Positions 21,696 through 32,463 of a DNA stretch of 64,000 bases are shown piece by piece. Within the stretch, counting starts at the first letter, position 1. Each line of letters begins with the position of its first letter. The notes under the pieces were generated by a model. The model was not told the origin of the DNA and ran no database searches. It saw only the letters and a program-made list of their open reading frames with translations. Source of the stretch: Hippasteria phrygiana (lineage: Eukaryota; Echinodermata; Asteroidea; Valvatida; Goniasteridae); NCBI GenBank assembly GCA_037893225.1, contig JAZGUH010000198.1:558001-622000 (forward strand), written 5' to 3'. Both the position numbers and the translations under genes were made by a program.

Positions 21696-23125
21696 GTAAC
21701 AAGCTCTTGCATAGTTATGTTAGAGACACTCAGCACCAATACATTGTTCACAATTGGTGAGAATGGCACAAAGACAGGCCACCTGACGTCCAGACCATTC
21801 CGGAGCTGGGGGTTGCTACCATAAGGCTTTATCCTGAATCACATTATATAGTAACGTTTTTTTGTTTTGGTCTGCAGAATTCAAAGTTATGTGCAAAGCA
21901 TTTTGAGCAAGTCAGCACACCAGATGTTATTCAAATTTAACTTGCAAATGGATTATCTAGAGTAATAAACATTCATTGCAGCAAGCTCTCCACTAATAGG
22001 GTTCTTTGTCCTTTGTCTGGGAGCTCCAAACTGGAAAACAGTTATTCAAGCTAACATAGCTCTATGGTCATACCCCATACCCTAGCTTTTAACCCCCACA
22101 GTTTTAGATCAACATAGAAAGATGATTCACATGCCTTTATTTACAAGTCTGGTCTTGGTCTTTGTCTTGGTCGCAGACTGTCAGTTTTAGTCTTGGTCTG
22201 GGACTGCCTTTTGTCGGCCTGGTCTTGGTCTTGGTCGCAAACTGTCGGTCTCGGTCTTGGTTCTCGGACCGCCTGGTCTTGACTACAACACTAGTATATA
22301 GTAACATGTGCCTATATTGGCATATGGCCGTCCTACAATATGGCAGTCTATTGTTGTTTCTATAGCGATGTGGGTATTTGATACGGTCTATAGGCTTAAA
22401 AATTACTTACGAAAAATATCCTTAAAAAAATTGTTTGGAACATGGGTTTGGGTTTTTTAGGCATCCTGTATTGTATATGGGAAACTTAATAATTAGTTTA
22501 AAGACAAAAACGACAGTGAGGCATGACACAGGAAATACAAGCCAATAAACAGACAAGGAAGGGTATCATGACATTGGGAGGAAAGGTGGATGGTAAAAGG
22601 GAAAATAAAATGGTGGGTTGGCAGGATAGGGAATGGAGATAAATAAGTGTTTGTTTTTTGTTTGTTTTTCACAATGCAAGTTCACCCCAAACAAGGAGAA
22701 AAATATCAAAGATGCAAGAGGTAGGAATTAATGTTTCTCTTGAAGGTGAAACAAAATTGGTCCTAAAATTGGTTTGGTTGGAAAGATAATTAAAAAGTAG
22801 AATTTAATGATGTACAAGACGTTCTCTTGAAAATGCCCCATTTGTCTGAAAATCAAACTACATGTAAGTCCATCTTTCAAATGGTCTGACTTGTCCGAAT
22901 TCATCCCCAAAGTATTTTCATCAATGATTTTCAGGTAGATGGTGCATTTACATGGGACAGTTGTGTGCGTTATTATATTCTATCTTTTATCCATCGCAAT
23001 GTTAGGAAAAATTTTTTTTTTGCATAATTAGGTGCAAATTGTTCCTTTCAGACGGGGGAAAAAGTTGTATTTGTTCTTGAATGGACTGTTGTATTATATT
23101 CGTACATTCTGTTTGCCGTCCCCAG
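21696..23125 (+). other. Intron 8, mostly unremarkable
   Basis: Contains a minus-orientation copy of the GAGACC-rich repeat (about 22150-22295, ending next to GACTACAACACTAG). The rest shows no coding or repeat structure that I can recognise. Confidence 0.5.
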
Positions 23126-23377
23126 ATCAAACTGCTCCTCTGCTTTCCTTCTGCCCCGGTCCAATCTATGTCTCCACTGAGGACCCAGAGGGAGTCTCTG
23201 TGACCTTTGACATGCCAACAGCCACTGACAATGACCCGTCTGGTACTCTGACTTTAGTGAAATCACCGGTTGATATTGATTCTCCATACCTGTTTAATAG
23301 AACTACGGAAGTGTCCTACACCTTCATTGATGGAGCCGGTAATTCGGTCACCTGCACTTTTCAGGTGCAAGTCCTTG
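23126..23377 (+). CDS. Exon 9: HYR domain 3
   Basis: Acceptor gccgtccccag, donor gtaagc, phase 1-1, 84 codons. Complete HYR: FCPGPIYV, VTFDMPTATDND, a loop with an NRT sequon, VSYTFIDGAGNSVTCTFQVQV. The P-x-A-x-D-N and G-A-G-N-x-x-x-C signatures are intact. Residues 491-574. Followed by another HYR only 360 bp downstream; tandem HYR-HYR followed by sushi is the SVEP1 arrangement. Confidence 0.95.
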
Positions 23378-23737
23378 GTAAGCATGATATGTAATGTCAA
23401 CACACTTCATCTATCTTATGGTCCAGTCTTGGGTTTCTAGCAACAGACTAGCCTCGTTCCAAGACCTTCGTTTGTACTGCTCAACCTCCGGTTCAAATAA
23501 CATCGCACTTTATGGAGAGGATTGTACTAAGACCGATCTAACCAAAGTGCAGTGACAGTTTTAAAATGATAAATGAACCTTGTATTTCGATTGTGAATTT
23601 TTGCAGCAGTTGTAGTGGCTTGCATGAAACTAAAATAAAAGTTGCACGCATGATTATCGGCTCATTGTTCAATGGTAATAACTGTGCTCCCCCCATAGAG
23701 GTGCTCAGGGTTATAATTATTATTACCATATAAACAG

Positions 23738-23989
23738 ATGAGCGAGCCCCGGAAGTGGTCTTCTGCCCCATCTATGGATTCAACATTACCACCCAGACAA
23801 TGCTAACCCAAATCAGCTGGGATGCGCCAGTCTTTGACAGCCCATCAGGGAGTGAGCTGCAGGTCAGCAACGACAGAGGATTGGACCACATGGCCACCTT
23901 TCCTTGGGGTGCGCACTTAGTGACGTACACAGCAACAGATACCAGCAACGGAAAAATGGCTGTTTGCGAATTCCTCGTGGACATCCGTC
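23738..23989 (+). CDS. Exon 10: HYR domain 4
   Basis: Acceptor atataaacag, donor gtaagt, phase 1-1, 84 codons, the same length as exon 9. HYR: acidic start E-R-A-P-E, VFCPIY, ISWDAPVFDSPSG, MATFPWGAHLVTYTATD, then AVCEFLVDI. The D-N after P and the G-N before the last Cys are replaced (D-S, S-N-G-K), so this is the most diverged HYR of the four. Residues 575-658. The 360-bp intron 9 before it holds nothing recognisable. Confidence 0.94.
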
Positions 23990-24772
23990 GTAAGTGGAAA
24001 GCTTGATGGTTCATCATTCCAGTAATCTCAAGTCACTATCAACTTGACAATCGAAGCTGTGCCTCAAAAGCTGACCCTTGTGCAATAAAAGAGCAGTATG
24101 CCAAATTTGAGTGAATGCCTCCTGTGAAAAGTTTGGAAATGTAAACACACAAATGGACATGTGGACTGATTTCAGTCCTGGCCTAATTCTGTGGGTGTTG
24201 TTGAAAATATATGTTTTCCCTCCCACCTCTTAAACTGAACATTGTCTTCTCTGATCCACAGGATTCTAGGCTTGCAAGCTGTAGTCCCCAGGCATTTGTA
24301 GTAACCACACTAACAATAAACAACAGTAACAACAGTATTACAATACCAACATCACCTACTTTGTAAACCAACACACCAACCATCTGATATTGGCAATTTC
24401 ATCTAACATTACTCCTTCATTATAATTGTTGTCAACTTAATACAAAAAGACATTCCACACTACAAACTAAACAAAATTAAGTGAAAAAGTCCTGCCTCAT
24501 ATCACAAACTTGATTTAAATGCCTGTACATGTACCAAGTATAAAAGAAAAAGTAATTGAAGTAGTAGGACTAGACAAAAAGTAATTTTTCAAAATGAAAT
24601 GGCTGGAAGGTTTTTTATCAAGAAAGTAAACAGTCCCAGGAACCGTCCACAATTAATATACATCACAAGACATTTTGCTTTCTGTAACTTGTTTGGTTTC
24701 TTTTGTTGATTTAAGCAAAAGTCCTTTGTGCAATTTTGTGTGTTCAGCAGCATGAACTTGGCCCCTGTGGCC
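23990..24772. other. Intron 10, left part, no feature seen
   Basis: Non-coding sequence without clear repeats. Confidence 0.4.
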
Positions 24773-24993
24773 AATTTCATGGAGGTGCTCAGCACAAAAG
24801 TTTGCTTAGCATGAAAAGTCCTTGGTAAAAACAGGATTACCAACCAAAGTTCCATGTGATGTATACTGCTTGTGACCGGTATTTAGCGGTTGTTTGCTTG
24901 GCTTGAAAAGCATCTGGACTTTTGGCTGGCAACCTACTCAGCAAGACTTTTTTGTGCTAAGCAAATTTTTGTGCTGAGCAGCTCCATTAAATT
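24773..24993. mobile_element. MITE next to the exon 11 acceptor
   Basis: Inverted arms share GTGCTCAGCACAAAA, TTTGCTTAGCA and an outer ATGGAG (about 37 bp in all, a few mismatches); 221 bp. Its right edge is 22 bp upstream of exon 11, so part of the 3' splice region lies inside or against the element. Confidence 0.7.
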
Positions 24994-25015
24994 AGTCCTT
25001 TGATTAATTAAACAG

Positions 25016-25216
25016 CCACAGAATGCCCCAATCTGGATGCCCCCCTCAACGGTGCCCTGGCCTGTGACCTTTGGGAGCACGGTCGCTACTGCACATTCTT
25101 CTGCAACGTGAACTACGATATTCCCAGGCTTAGGAGTAGTGAGAGACCACCAAGTCAATATGTGTGCGGCTTGTCTGGTACCTGGAGTCCTCACTCCTTT
25201 GTACCAGATTGTTCAG
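25016..25216 (+). CDS. Exon 11: sushi/CCP domain 6
   Basis: Acceptor attaattaaacag, donor gtaacc, phase 1-1, 67 codons. Six-Cys sushi: TECPNLDAP, LACDL, GRYCTFFCNVNYDIP, YVCG, GTWSP and DC. The acceptor has a poor pyrimidine tract. The frame stays open past the donor through the whole following minisatellite to a stop at 25902. Residues 659-725. Position after HYR-HYR corresponds to the fourth sushi of SVEP1. Confidence 0.92.
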
Positions 25217-25269
25217 GTAACCATTTTATTCTGCTGCAAAATAACTATTACTCAATTATTTTTAACAAA

Positions 25270-25316
25270 TGGTTCGTTCGTTCGTTCGTTCGTTCGCTCG
25301 CTCGCTCGCCCCAATT
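25270..25316 (+). repeat. (TTCG)n/(CTCG)n tract
   Basis: Five GTTCs then GCTC units, leading directly into the 15-bp minisatellite. Confidence 0.9.
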
Positions 25317-25652
25317 CCGCCGGCCCCGGTTCCGCCGGCCCCGTTTCCGCCGGCCCCGTTTCCGCCGGCCCCGTTTCCGCCGGCCCCGGTTCCGCCGGCC
25401 CCGGTTCCGCCGGCCCCGGTTCCGCCGGCCCCGGTTCCGCCGGCCCCGGTTCCGCCGGCCCCGGTTCCGCCGGCCCCGGTTCCGCCGGCCCCGGTTCCGC
25501 CGGCCCCGGTTCCGCCGGCCCCGGTTCCGCCGGCCCCGGTTCCGCCGGCCCCGGTTCCGCCGGCCCCGGTTCCGCCGGCCCCGGTTCCGCCGGCCCCGGT
25601 TCCGCCGGCCCCGGTCCCGCGGGCCCGGTTCCGCCGGCCCCGGTTCCCCTGG
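25317..25652 (+). repeat. 15-bp minisatellite in intron 11 (CCGGTTCCGCCGGCC)
   Basis: About 22 head-to-tail copies of a GC-rich 15-bp unit, almost identical in the middle. The unit is a multiple of three and has no stop in several frames, so open frames (RFRRP, GSAGP or PVPPA pentapeptides and minus-strand forms) arise on both strands. It starts about 100 bp after the exon 11 donor. Confidence 0.97.
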
Positions 25653-26131
25653 CCGGTTTCAATGGCCCATTTCTCTGGCCTGTTCTGCTGGACGGCGTGT
25701 GTGCAAGGTGGACTCACTAAACTGCATGATTGGTCTACTGCGGCTTAATTCTTGGCCTATCTCCATTAAGACTAAATTTTGGGGCGAGCCAGATGTCCCA
25801 ATGTCCGTTATTGCCTGTGATTGGGCGACTGCACGGAACGATCTTCTTGGTAAAGGGTGTAAAGCCTTGTCCAAAGTGAATACTGGGGTGGTGGTTCTAT
25901 GAAGGGACGGCGCTTTAAAAAATTTCCAGCACACAATGGAAAAAAATATTGGGTGTCATGTAGTGTAACCGTCTTATAGACAAGGTTATGATCTTGGCTT
26001 TGTGCTTATTACTGATTTCAATTATTTCAGGGACATTAGGACCTTTGAAGTTGAACATAATTATGTTACATTTTATCATCAAAGTTAGTGTCCTTACCGT
26101 GATTCTAAATTCTACCCAAATTTTACACCCA

Positions 26132-26798
26132 AGTCAACTCGTACCTAAGTCACCTCGTACCCACGGTATCGGGTGCGTGCAGAAAAGCGAACATAACACA
26201 AGCACATCTACAACTGGCTTTCGTGCAAAACTTAATGCTGCTGCAAATCATTCAAAATGACTCTTTTCATCAGAGCCTCAACCAACCCATCATTCACCAA
26301 AGAGATTCAAGTCATGTGCCAGTATTCATTAAAAGAAATGACCAATTCCAAATATATTATTAAAAACAATTAGTTGAAATTACTTGTACGCATTTATGAA
26401 GCGTAGTTTGGAAACATGCAAAGAAAACCAACTGCAACATATCTTTCTTGCCAAAATATTCTTGGCGATAAAACAGTTTGTGCAGTTATTCATTATCAAG
26501 TCTCTCAAAATAGGGGGAGGGGCAAAAGAAAGTATTATTCAGAATATTAAAAAGACGGCAGATTAAAAACTGAAACCAATGCAAAGAAAACCAATTAAAT
26601 AAGACATTCGCCATTAAAGACGTTTTCACAGCTAAAGTCATTACCAGTCATACAGTCTCTAGAAAAAAATTAATATCTTTTAGACGGTTCAGATATGAAA
26701 AAAAAAGACAGTGTATGAAAAATTATTAAATATTAGTCATCAACAGAGAGGGGAGTACGAGTTGACCTAGGTACGAGTTGACTCGGGTACGAGTTGAC
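26132..26798. mobile_element. Inverted-repeat element with GTCAACTCGTACC termini
   Basis: AAGTCAACTCGTACCTAAGT on the left and repeated GGTACGAGTTGAC on the right; about 670 bp. No protein recognised inside. Confidence 0.6.
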
Positions 26799-26839
26799 AA
26801 GGCACATGGAGTCGGACACCAAAATAATCACACACCATA

Positions 26840-27060
26840 TTAACCCTTTGTGTACGGAAGACGCCTGTGGGTGCAAAAAAAACAGTGCCACCAGGCCGGA
26901 TGACGTCTATAGACGCCATTTTCTGCATTTTCAATCCATTGTTGGATTATTGTGTTTGTTACGCTTAGCTGCACAAGCCTTTTGTGTCCGTTTCGCTTGG
27001 CTGCAAAGCCAACACGGCACCCCGGCTCTTCACCGTATATTACCGTACTCAAGGGGTTAA
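26840..27060 (+). mobile_element. TTAA-flanked MITE, family A, copy 4
   Basis: TTAACCCTTTGTGTACGG and CCGTACTCAAGGGGTTAA with exact TTAA at both edges. Nearly identical to 4811-5033, so the two moved recently. Confidence 0.85.
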
Positions 27061-27100
27061 CAAATTACTCAAATCAAAGCCTAAAAGCAAAGCCTTTTAG

Positions 27101-29552
27101 GGGGGACACCAATATTATTCTTCCCGTTCCCACGCGTGCGGACGGGAAGGAACGCCCCATTGTTCTTAATCTCCCCGTTCCCCCGCGTGCGCACGGGCCC
27201 CGTTCTGCACGCGTTCCTGATTTACATCAATACAATAGCGCGGTCACGGTGCGTGAGCTGCCATTGTGTGAACACCTTGGCCCCCTGAACAGCGGTTTGT
27301 GCCAAGAAGTATCCGTTGTACATAGAAGTATGTTTATAATTGAGGCCGACAGTGTAGAGAAATGTTGCTAAAGAAGAATTCGTTGTACAGTTTAATACAA
27401 CACGATCGTCTTAAACATGTTTTCATTTCTTTTGCAGGTACATCAAGGTGAAGAGGCATCTGTATTAAGCTTGGAAATGAATTTATTTTATTTTTTTTGC
27501 CGGGGGATTTTTAAACATGTGGGTGGCAGAAACATATTCGAGTCGGCATGTGAACTCGGCACAAATGTGAATTCCAGAGGAAAATCCCGCTGCAGCGTTG
27601 ATTATTTCCCCATAATTATTTGTTTGTGTGCCGATGGCCCCGGAACTGTCGTCGAATATAAACGCATAATTCATATCAAAAAGTGTTGTTTTATGGTGTA
27701 GAGAACAAGACTAGAACAAAAACTGCCCATGCCAAAAATGGATGAGGAATTTCAGCGATATTTCCTGTAAACATCGAACAAAAATATTTCTTTTTTTTTT
27801 TTTTTTTTTGACGACTAAAAAACTAATGAGGATTTCGGGTAAAATAAGAATTTGAAGGAATTTTTTGCACAACGCTGATTGCCGCCCAGGGTCGTTATAT
27901 ACAGCCCATTGCCCCCACCCCCCCCCCCCCCCCCAAATTTTAGTTTTGTTTTGTTTTGTTTTTTATTTGCGAGAGGATGACAATTTCTTTTCGATCCTGC
28001 ATTTTATAAAGTTTTCGTCAAAACAACGCGGGTTTTTCCTTCTTAGGTGGGGGTTTAGGGTAGGCCTATACACTGCTCGGATGTAGGCCTGTTTTCAAAA
28101 CAGTTATAGTAGGCCTATATTTGTCAAAATTCCATAAATATTCCCAGGGAAATGTGGTTGACAAAAATTCAGCTGGTAACATTGGCTTCAATCGTAATTC
28201 TTCTGTTATGTTGCCATGGCAGTTCTGTCGCATGGATACATCGAGTAACGTGTAGTCGCAGAGTATTGTGTCACGTACGTTGCACGTGACGGGATTTTCC
28301 CAACGCTTCTATTGCAACTTGCAACACTCGTGGAAAAGTACCAGGTGTGTACCGCGGCTGTTTAAGTCGCGGGTCAAGTTGGTATAGGGTGCAAGCTGAT
28401 TCAAGATTTCATCGTGGCTTTTGCTGTTATGTGACGCATTAAATAGCCGTGACAACCAGGTACTCATTGATATCACGCACCGAAGGCGTGCACGTCTTTG
28501 TACACGTATGCCCCACCGATATGCCCATAATGCAGCGGCCGCTGCATGCTGGGGGCTGGTAGTCGTACGGTCATACGCTCCGCCGATCCCCAGGCGCTTC
28601 TCTGGCCCTTCGCGGTGCCGTGCGGGACGGTGTGTTGGAGCTATACATCTGGTGCCACGGACCGATATCCATATGTATGTCTTCTGGTACGATATTTTTG
28701 GGGCCCTTTCAGTTTAGGCTGATTTTGAGCTACATTTGTAGACTTGTTGCAAAAGATGCTATACCAGACCACCATGACGCCCTGCTGCATGATGAAGACC
28801 AATTTGACTTGTGACAAGCTAAGATTAAGAACGCCATGACAAAGCTTGCCTGGGAAGAGCGCAGTGTTGCAGCCACAGTTGGCCTCTGCACAGTTACTAA
28901 TTTATTGGACACGCAATAGATTTATCATGACACTTCCAATTATTTTACTCTAGTCTAATCACGTCAATTTGCTGAACGGTATTTACTTTATTAAAGAACC
29001 AAATGTCTTTGTTGATTTTTAAACTCATCGAATCAATTTGTTTCGTTTATAAAGATTTTATGAAGATGCGTCGACATTTCCATAAAAATCCAGGCTGATG
29101 TCTGATAATAAATAGTAGCCTATCTGATAATAATAAAAACACTGATTGTTAATAATCAGGCAATTTTGTAATGTAATAAAGTTTGAGTACATTTGGTAGT
29201 TTTTTTTCTATTTTGCCCTATTTTGCAGAATTTCAAAGGCGTATAGCAATTTAAAATGTGTCATTCTTCAGTCTATAAGTTGTGCACAACGCACATACAG
29301 TAAACAGCCGTTGGCAACTGTAAGGGCGTCCGTCTAGCCAGTTTGGCTCATCGCCAAGAATGGGTGTGGGAACTGCCCTGGCGCAACAAAACAGACAGGT
29401 AGGTCGTTATGACGACGAGATTACTCCACCAACGAGCTGAAACTAACATTTAGAGGACCGCCCAGATACATGTATAATTATGTGGATTTGATACAGGGCA
29501 TTTCCATAGTAACATTATCGCCTAGCAGCGGCGTAGCCAGGGTTGTCTCCAT

Positions 29553-29585
<33 letters not shown>

Positions 29586-31127
29586 AGTGTTTTTTTCTAT
29601 ACAATACCATTATTTTCTGCATTTGCGAAATTTTCAGGGGGGAGGGGGCGACTGGGGTTACTTGTAGATTGCACCAAGTACAATGTAATTTGCTTTGGCA
29701 CCATAAGTTTGCGTAAATATTTATCCCGATTTATTATTGTCTTAAATTCTGAAAAAAAATAATGAAAACTGTTCTGCTTAGGTTCTAACTTGTACATTAC
29801 ACCTACTAATTTTATATGATTTATATCGCCGTATACAAGATTTTCCTTGCTATTATGACGCAAACAAATTCTCATATTACAAATCTCCCACACCCCCACC
29901 CCAAAATCTCCCACAACCCCACCCAACATCGCCCCACCCCCACATCACCCCCACCCACACCCCACGGAAATTGGTATTACATAGGCTCTCATCTGCTTCG
30001 AAGCTCGCCAAAAATGAAAAAGACATGTTGGACAAGAGAATCGAACATGTTTACAGTGGTTTTAGAACTTCTGACGCGCAAATATTTTATTTTCCAATGG
30101 ATCGGTTTACATTTTGGGCTTTTTTCACCAAATTTTTCAAAAGTAATTATTAAAAAAAAAATCCAGGCGGCCCCCAATAAGAAGCATGTTTTATTTCTCA
30201 TTTCGCCTTATTGCTTACCACTTTTTACGCCTGACTTGCGTTCGTTGTTTTTATACGATTTTTACACCTCTTGTGTTTATTCCTGTTGCCTAAATATATT
30301 TTTTCAGAGTACAGAAATGAAAGTGACATTGAAATGAATATATGGGCATTGGATTAAAATCTTATTAATAGTCTTCTGGATTCTGTCTGGAACATTTAGG
30401 CCCAACGAAATATCTACATTGCCTAAAAGTTTAGACGTTCAGACGAGGCATTCTTCCGAAAAAAATATTTCTGTCAATCAGTAAAGCAATAATCAGAACA
30501 TACTTACAGTCGACGCATGAATATGGCTTCGAAAAAAAAATGTAATCTTGGTTTGCTTTCACTGTGTACTTTAGTGATTGCGCGTGATGGATGAACTTAT
30601 TTGTATATATACATTTAAAAAAAATAATTTACGGAACAGAGAAAGGGTTGTACTGCTCCGATGGCAGCAATCGTGCAGTAAACCTGACGAAAATACTTTC
30701 AAAACAAGGGAATATAAAATGACTTGTTTTTGAACCACGTTAATTTTACGTCAAATAGCTAAAGCCGGAGATCATATCGGAGCTTATTTACTTTTTAGAG
30801 GAGTGCTCAGCACAACTAAATAAAAAGGTAAAATAACCTCTGTAGATTCAGAAAGAAGTTTGGTTTAATTCCTTTAAAAAATAAATTAGTGTTGATCAAG
30901 AGATCGCATACCTTTGATGCTGCTCGCGTTCCGCACGCGTCGGAACGGCTACTTAACATAACAAAAGCACAGTACAATGGGGCGTTCCTGCCTGCCCAGT
31001 GGGCCAGATTTCCCCCCGTTCCACCGCGTGAGAACGGTCCTTTTGTTCAGTTTTATTGCCTCCCGTGAAGAACGGTGAGGAACGCGTCCGCACGCGTGGG
31101 AACGGGAAAAATAATATTGGTGTGCTC
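27101..31127. mobile_element. 4-kb element with long terminal inverted repeats and TA flanks
   Basis: The left end GGGGGGACACCAATATTATT continues into CCCGTTCCCACGCGTGCGGA. The right end is the complement of GGGAGCACACCAATATTATT with the same continuation; about 45 bp at ~90%. TA flanks both ends. The subtermini carry more CACGCG/GAACGG motifs. Open frames inside (27417-27701; 28620-28814, with a possible extension to 28918) match nothing I recognise, so the class and autonomy are unknown. A 31-base G tract (29553-29583), next to a GCGGCGTAGCCAGG terminus, and C runs are inside. Confidence 0.7.
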
Positions 31128-31794
31128 CCTAATATTGTCTTTGTTTTAATGTATACCCGTAGGCCTTATTATACAGATAGCGCTTCCCACTCCCACTGCC
31201 CACAAGTGTCTGAGCAACATTCACTCTCTCAAGATCAATAACTCCCGCCCACTCTTTGATCATACTGTGGAGTTCGGTCACAGCGTAAACCGCAGTTCAC
31301 ATTCTATTGACAGACTACACTGAGCAACAAGATAGCTATGCAGCGTTGGCCGGCCACATTATTGATACTTACCATTCACTGCATTTTGGTTGACGCATTG
31401 TTTTCAAAACACCGCCAGACGGTTCGGTTCTTTCGGGTCGGAACAGAGTTGGAAATGAAATTTTTCAACGTAAGTTTCGGGTACCCGAACCGGCACAGCC
31501 CTAGATCTCGGCATTGAATAGTGCCATAAGTCGTGTCCAAAAGTTGGGCAGAAGCGGATCCAGAATTTTGTAAGAAATAGCCCTCAAAAGTAACAACCCC
31601 CCCTCCAAAAAAACAAAAAATCTGAAAAGTTTCCTCCTGCTGACAAATTGACATTATGTGAGTGTCATGAAAGTTGGGCTGGGGTGGTGTGGATGCTTTC
31701 AAAACTATTTGAAAGAGGATGTGCTTTGGCCAAAATTAATTACATGTAGCTGGCCGATAAAACAAGAGGAAGCGCACCCACCTATAAACCAGGT
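31128..31794. other. Intron 11 stretch, little recognisable
   Basis: A single AGCGGATCCAGAA end-like motif at 31553 has no partner. Otherwise no structure seen. Confidence 0.4.
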
Positions 31795-32185
31795 TAGTAT
31801 TTTATAGGAAATATCGTTCAACTGACCTGTTCAAAGTTTTGCGTTGTTGGATGGCGAAAAAAAATGAGAGAAAAACGTCGTTAGTTTTCAACCGTCGGGC
31901 GGACGATAGCCTTTAGTCAAGTGGCGCACGTGACTACTGGACGCGTGACGCGCCTCGAATATGCCAGCATGTCCGGGGCACCACGCGCGCCTTGACTAAA
32001 GGCTACAGGGCAGTTTTCCAACGATTTCCGGCTGGAAATCGTTGGAAAACGATATAAATTTCCACTTTCCGTGCCATCATTTCACAGGATGATTGAGACT
32101 ACTATTAACTTGCAGTCTAGTAAGGTGTTTCGAAATAATTCAGTAAAAAAAAAATTGGAGGATTACCAATCGTGTACACTGCATT
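31795..32185 (-). mobile_element. Foldback element, copy 2
   Basis: Reverse orientation of 15411-15905: shares ATATCGTTC, ACTGACCTGTTCAAAGTTTTGCG, CCTTTAGTCAA, CAACGATTTCCGGCTGGAAAT and GGAGGATTACCAATCGTGTA. The internal hairpin around the GGAAATCGTTGG core is intact. Confidence 0.7.
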
Positions 32186-32199
32186 TAATTTTTTCGTGA

Positions 32200-32463
32200 T
32201 ACCCGGGTATATAGAGTATAGTGTGAAACGGATATAAATCAAAAGGTTGTTCATATGCATCGCACTTGGAGCTCCACCTTTCATGTGAAAGAAACCTTTG
32301 TTTGAAAAAGCTCCATCTCTTCATTACACTCCTATTCAAGAACAATATGGTTGAATCATGAATGGATTGAATGTGCACAGGAATGCGCGCCTATAGATGT
32401 CAGCCGGCCAGTTGGTCTTTTTCAAACCACGGCTATGGCCGTCGTCCGTATTCAAGAGGTTAA
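32200..32463 (-). repeat. Dispersed repeat, minus copy (partner at 49158-49395)
   Basis: The complement begins TTAACCTCTTGAATACGGAC and contains ATTCAATCCATTCATG and ATATTGTTCTTGAAT. The same order appears on the + strand from 49158. The TTAA edge suggests a TTAA-type element; the other edge is unclear. Confidence 0.6.

Noticed and set aside
25252..25748. Open frames with (GSAGP)n, (PVPPA)n and minus-strand proline/glycine repeats, collagen-like at first sight
   Set aside because: All follow from one 15-bp minisatellite; no G-x-y collagen frame continues outside it and three frames are open at once.
29553..29583. Long G tract as a structural (G-quadruplex) signal
   Set aside because: Homopolymer runs next to GCGGCGTAGCCAGG-type ends recur in several elements here and are probably part of their termini; length is also unreliable in assemblies.
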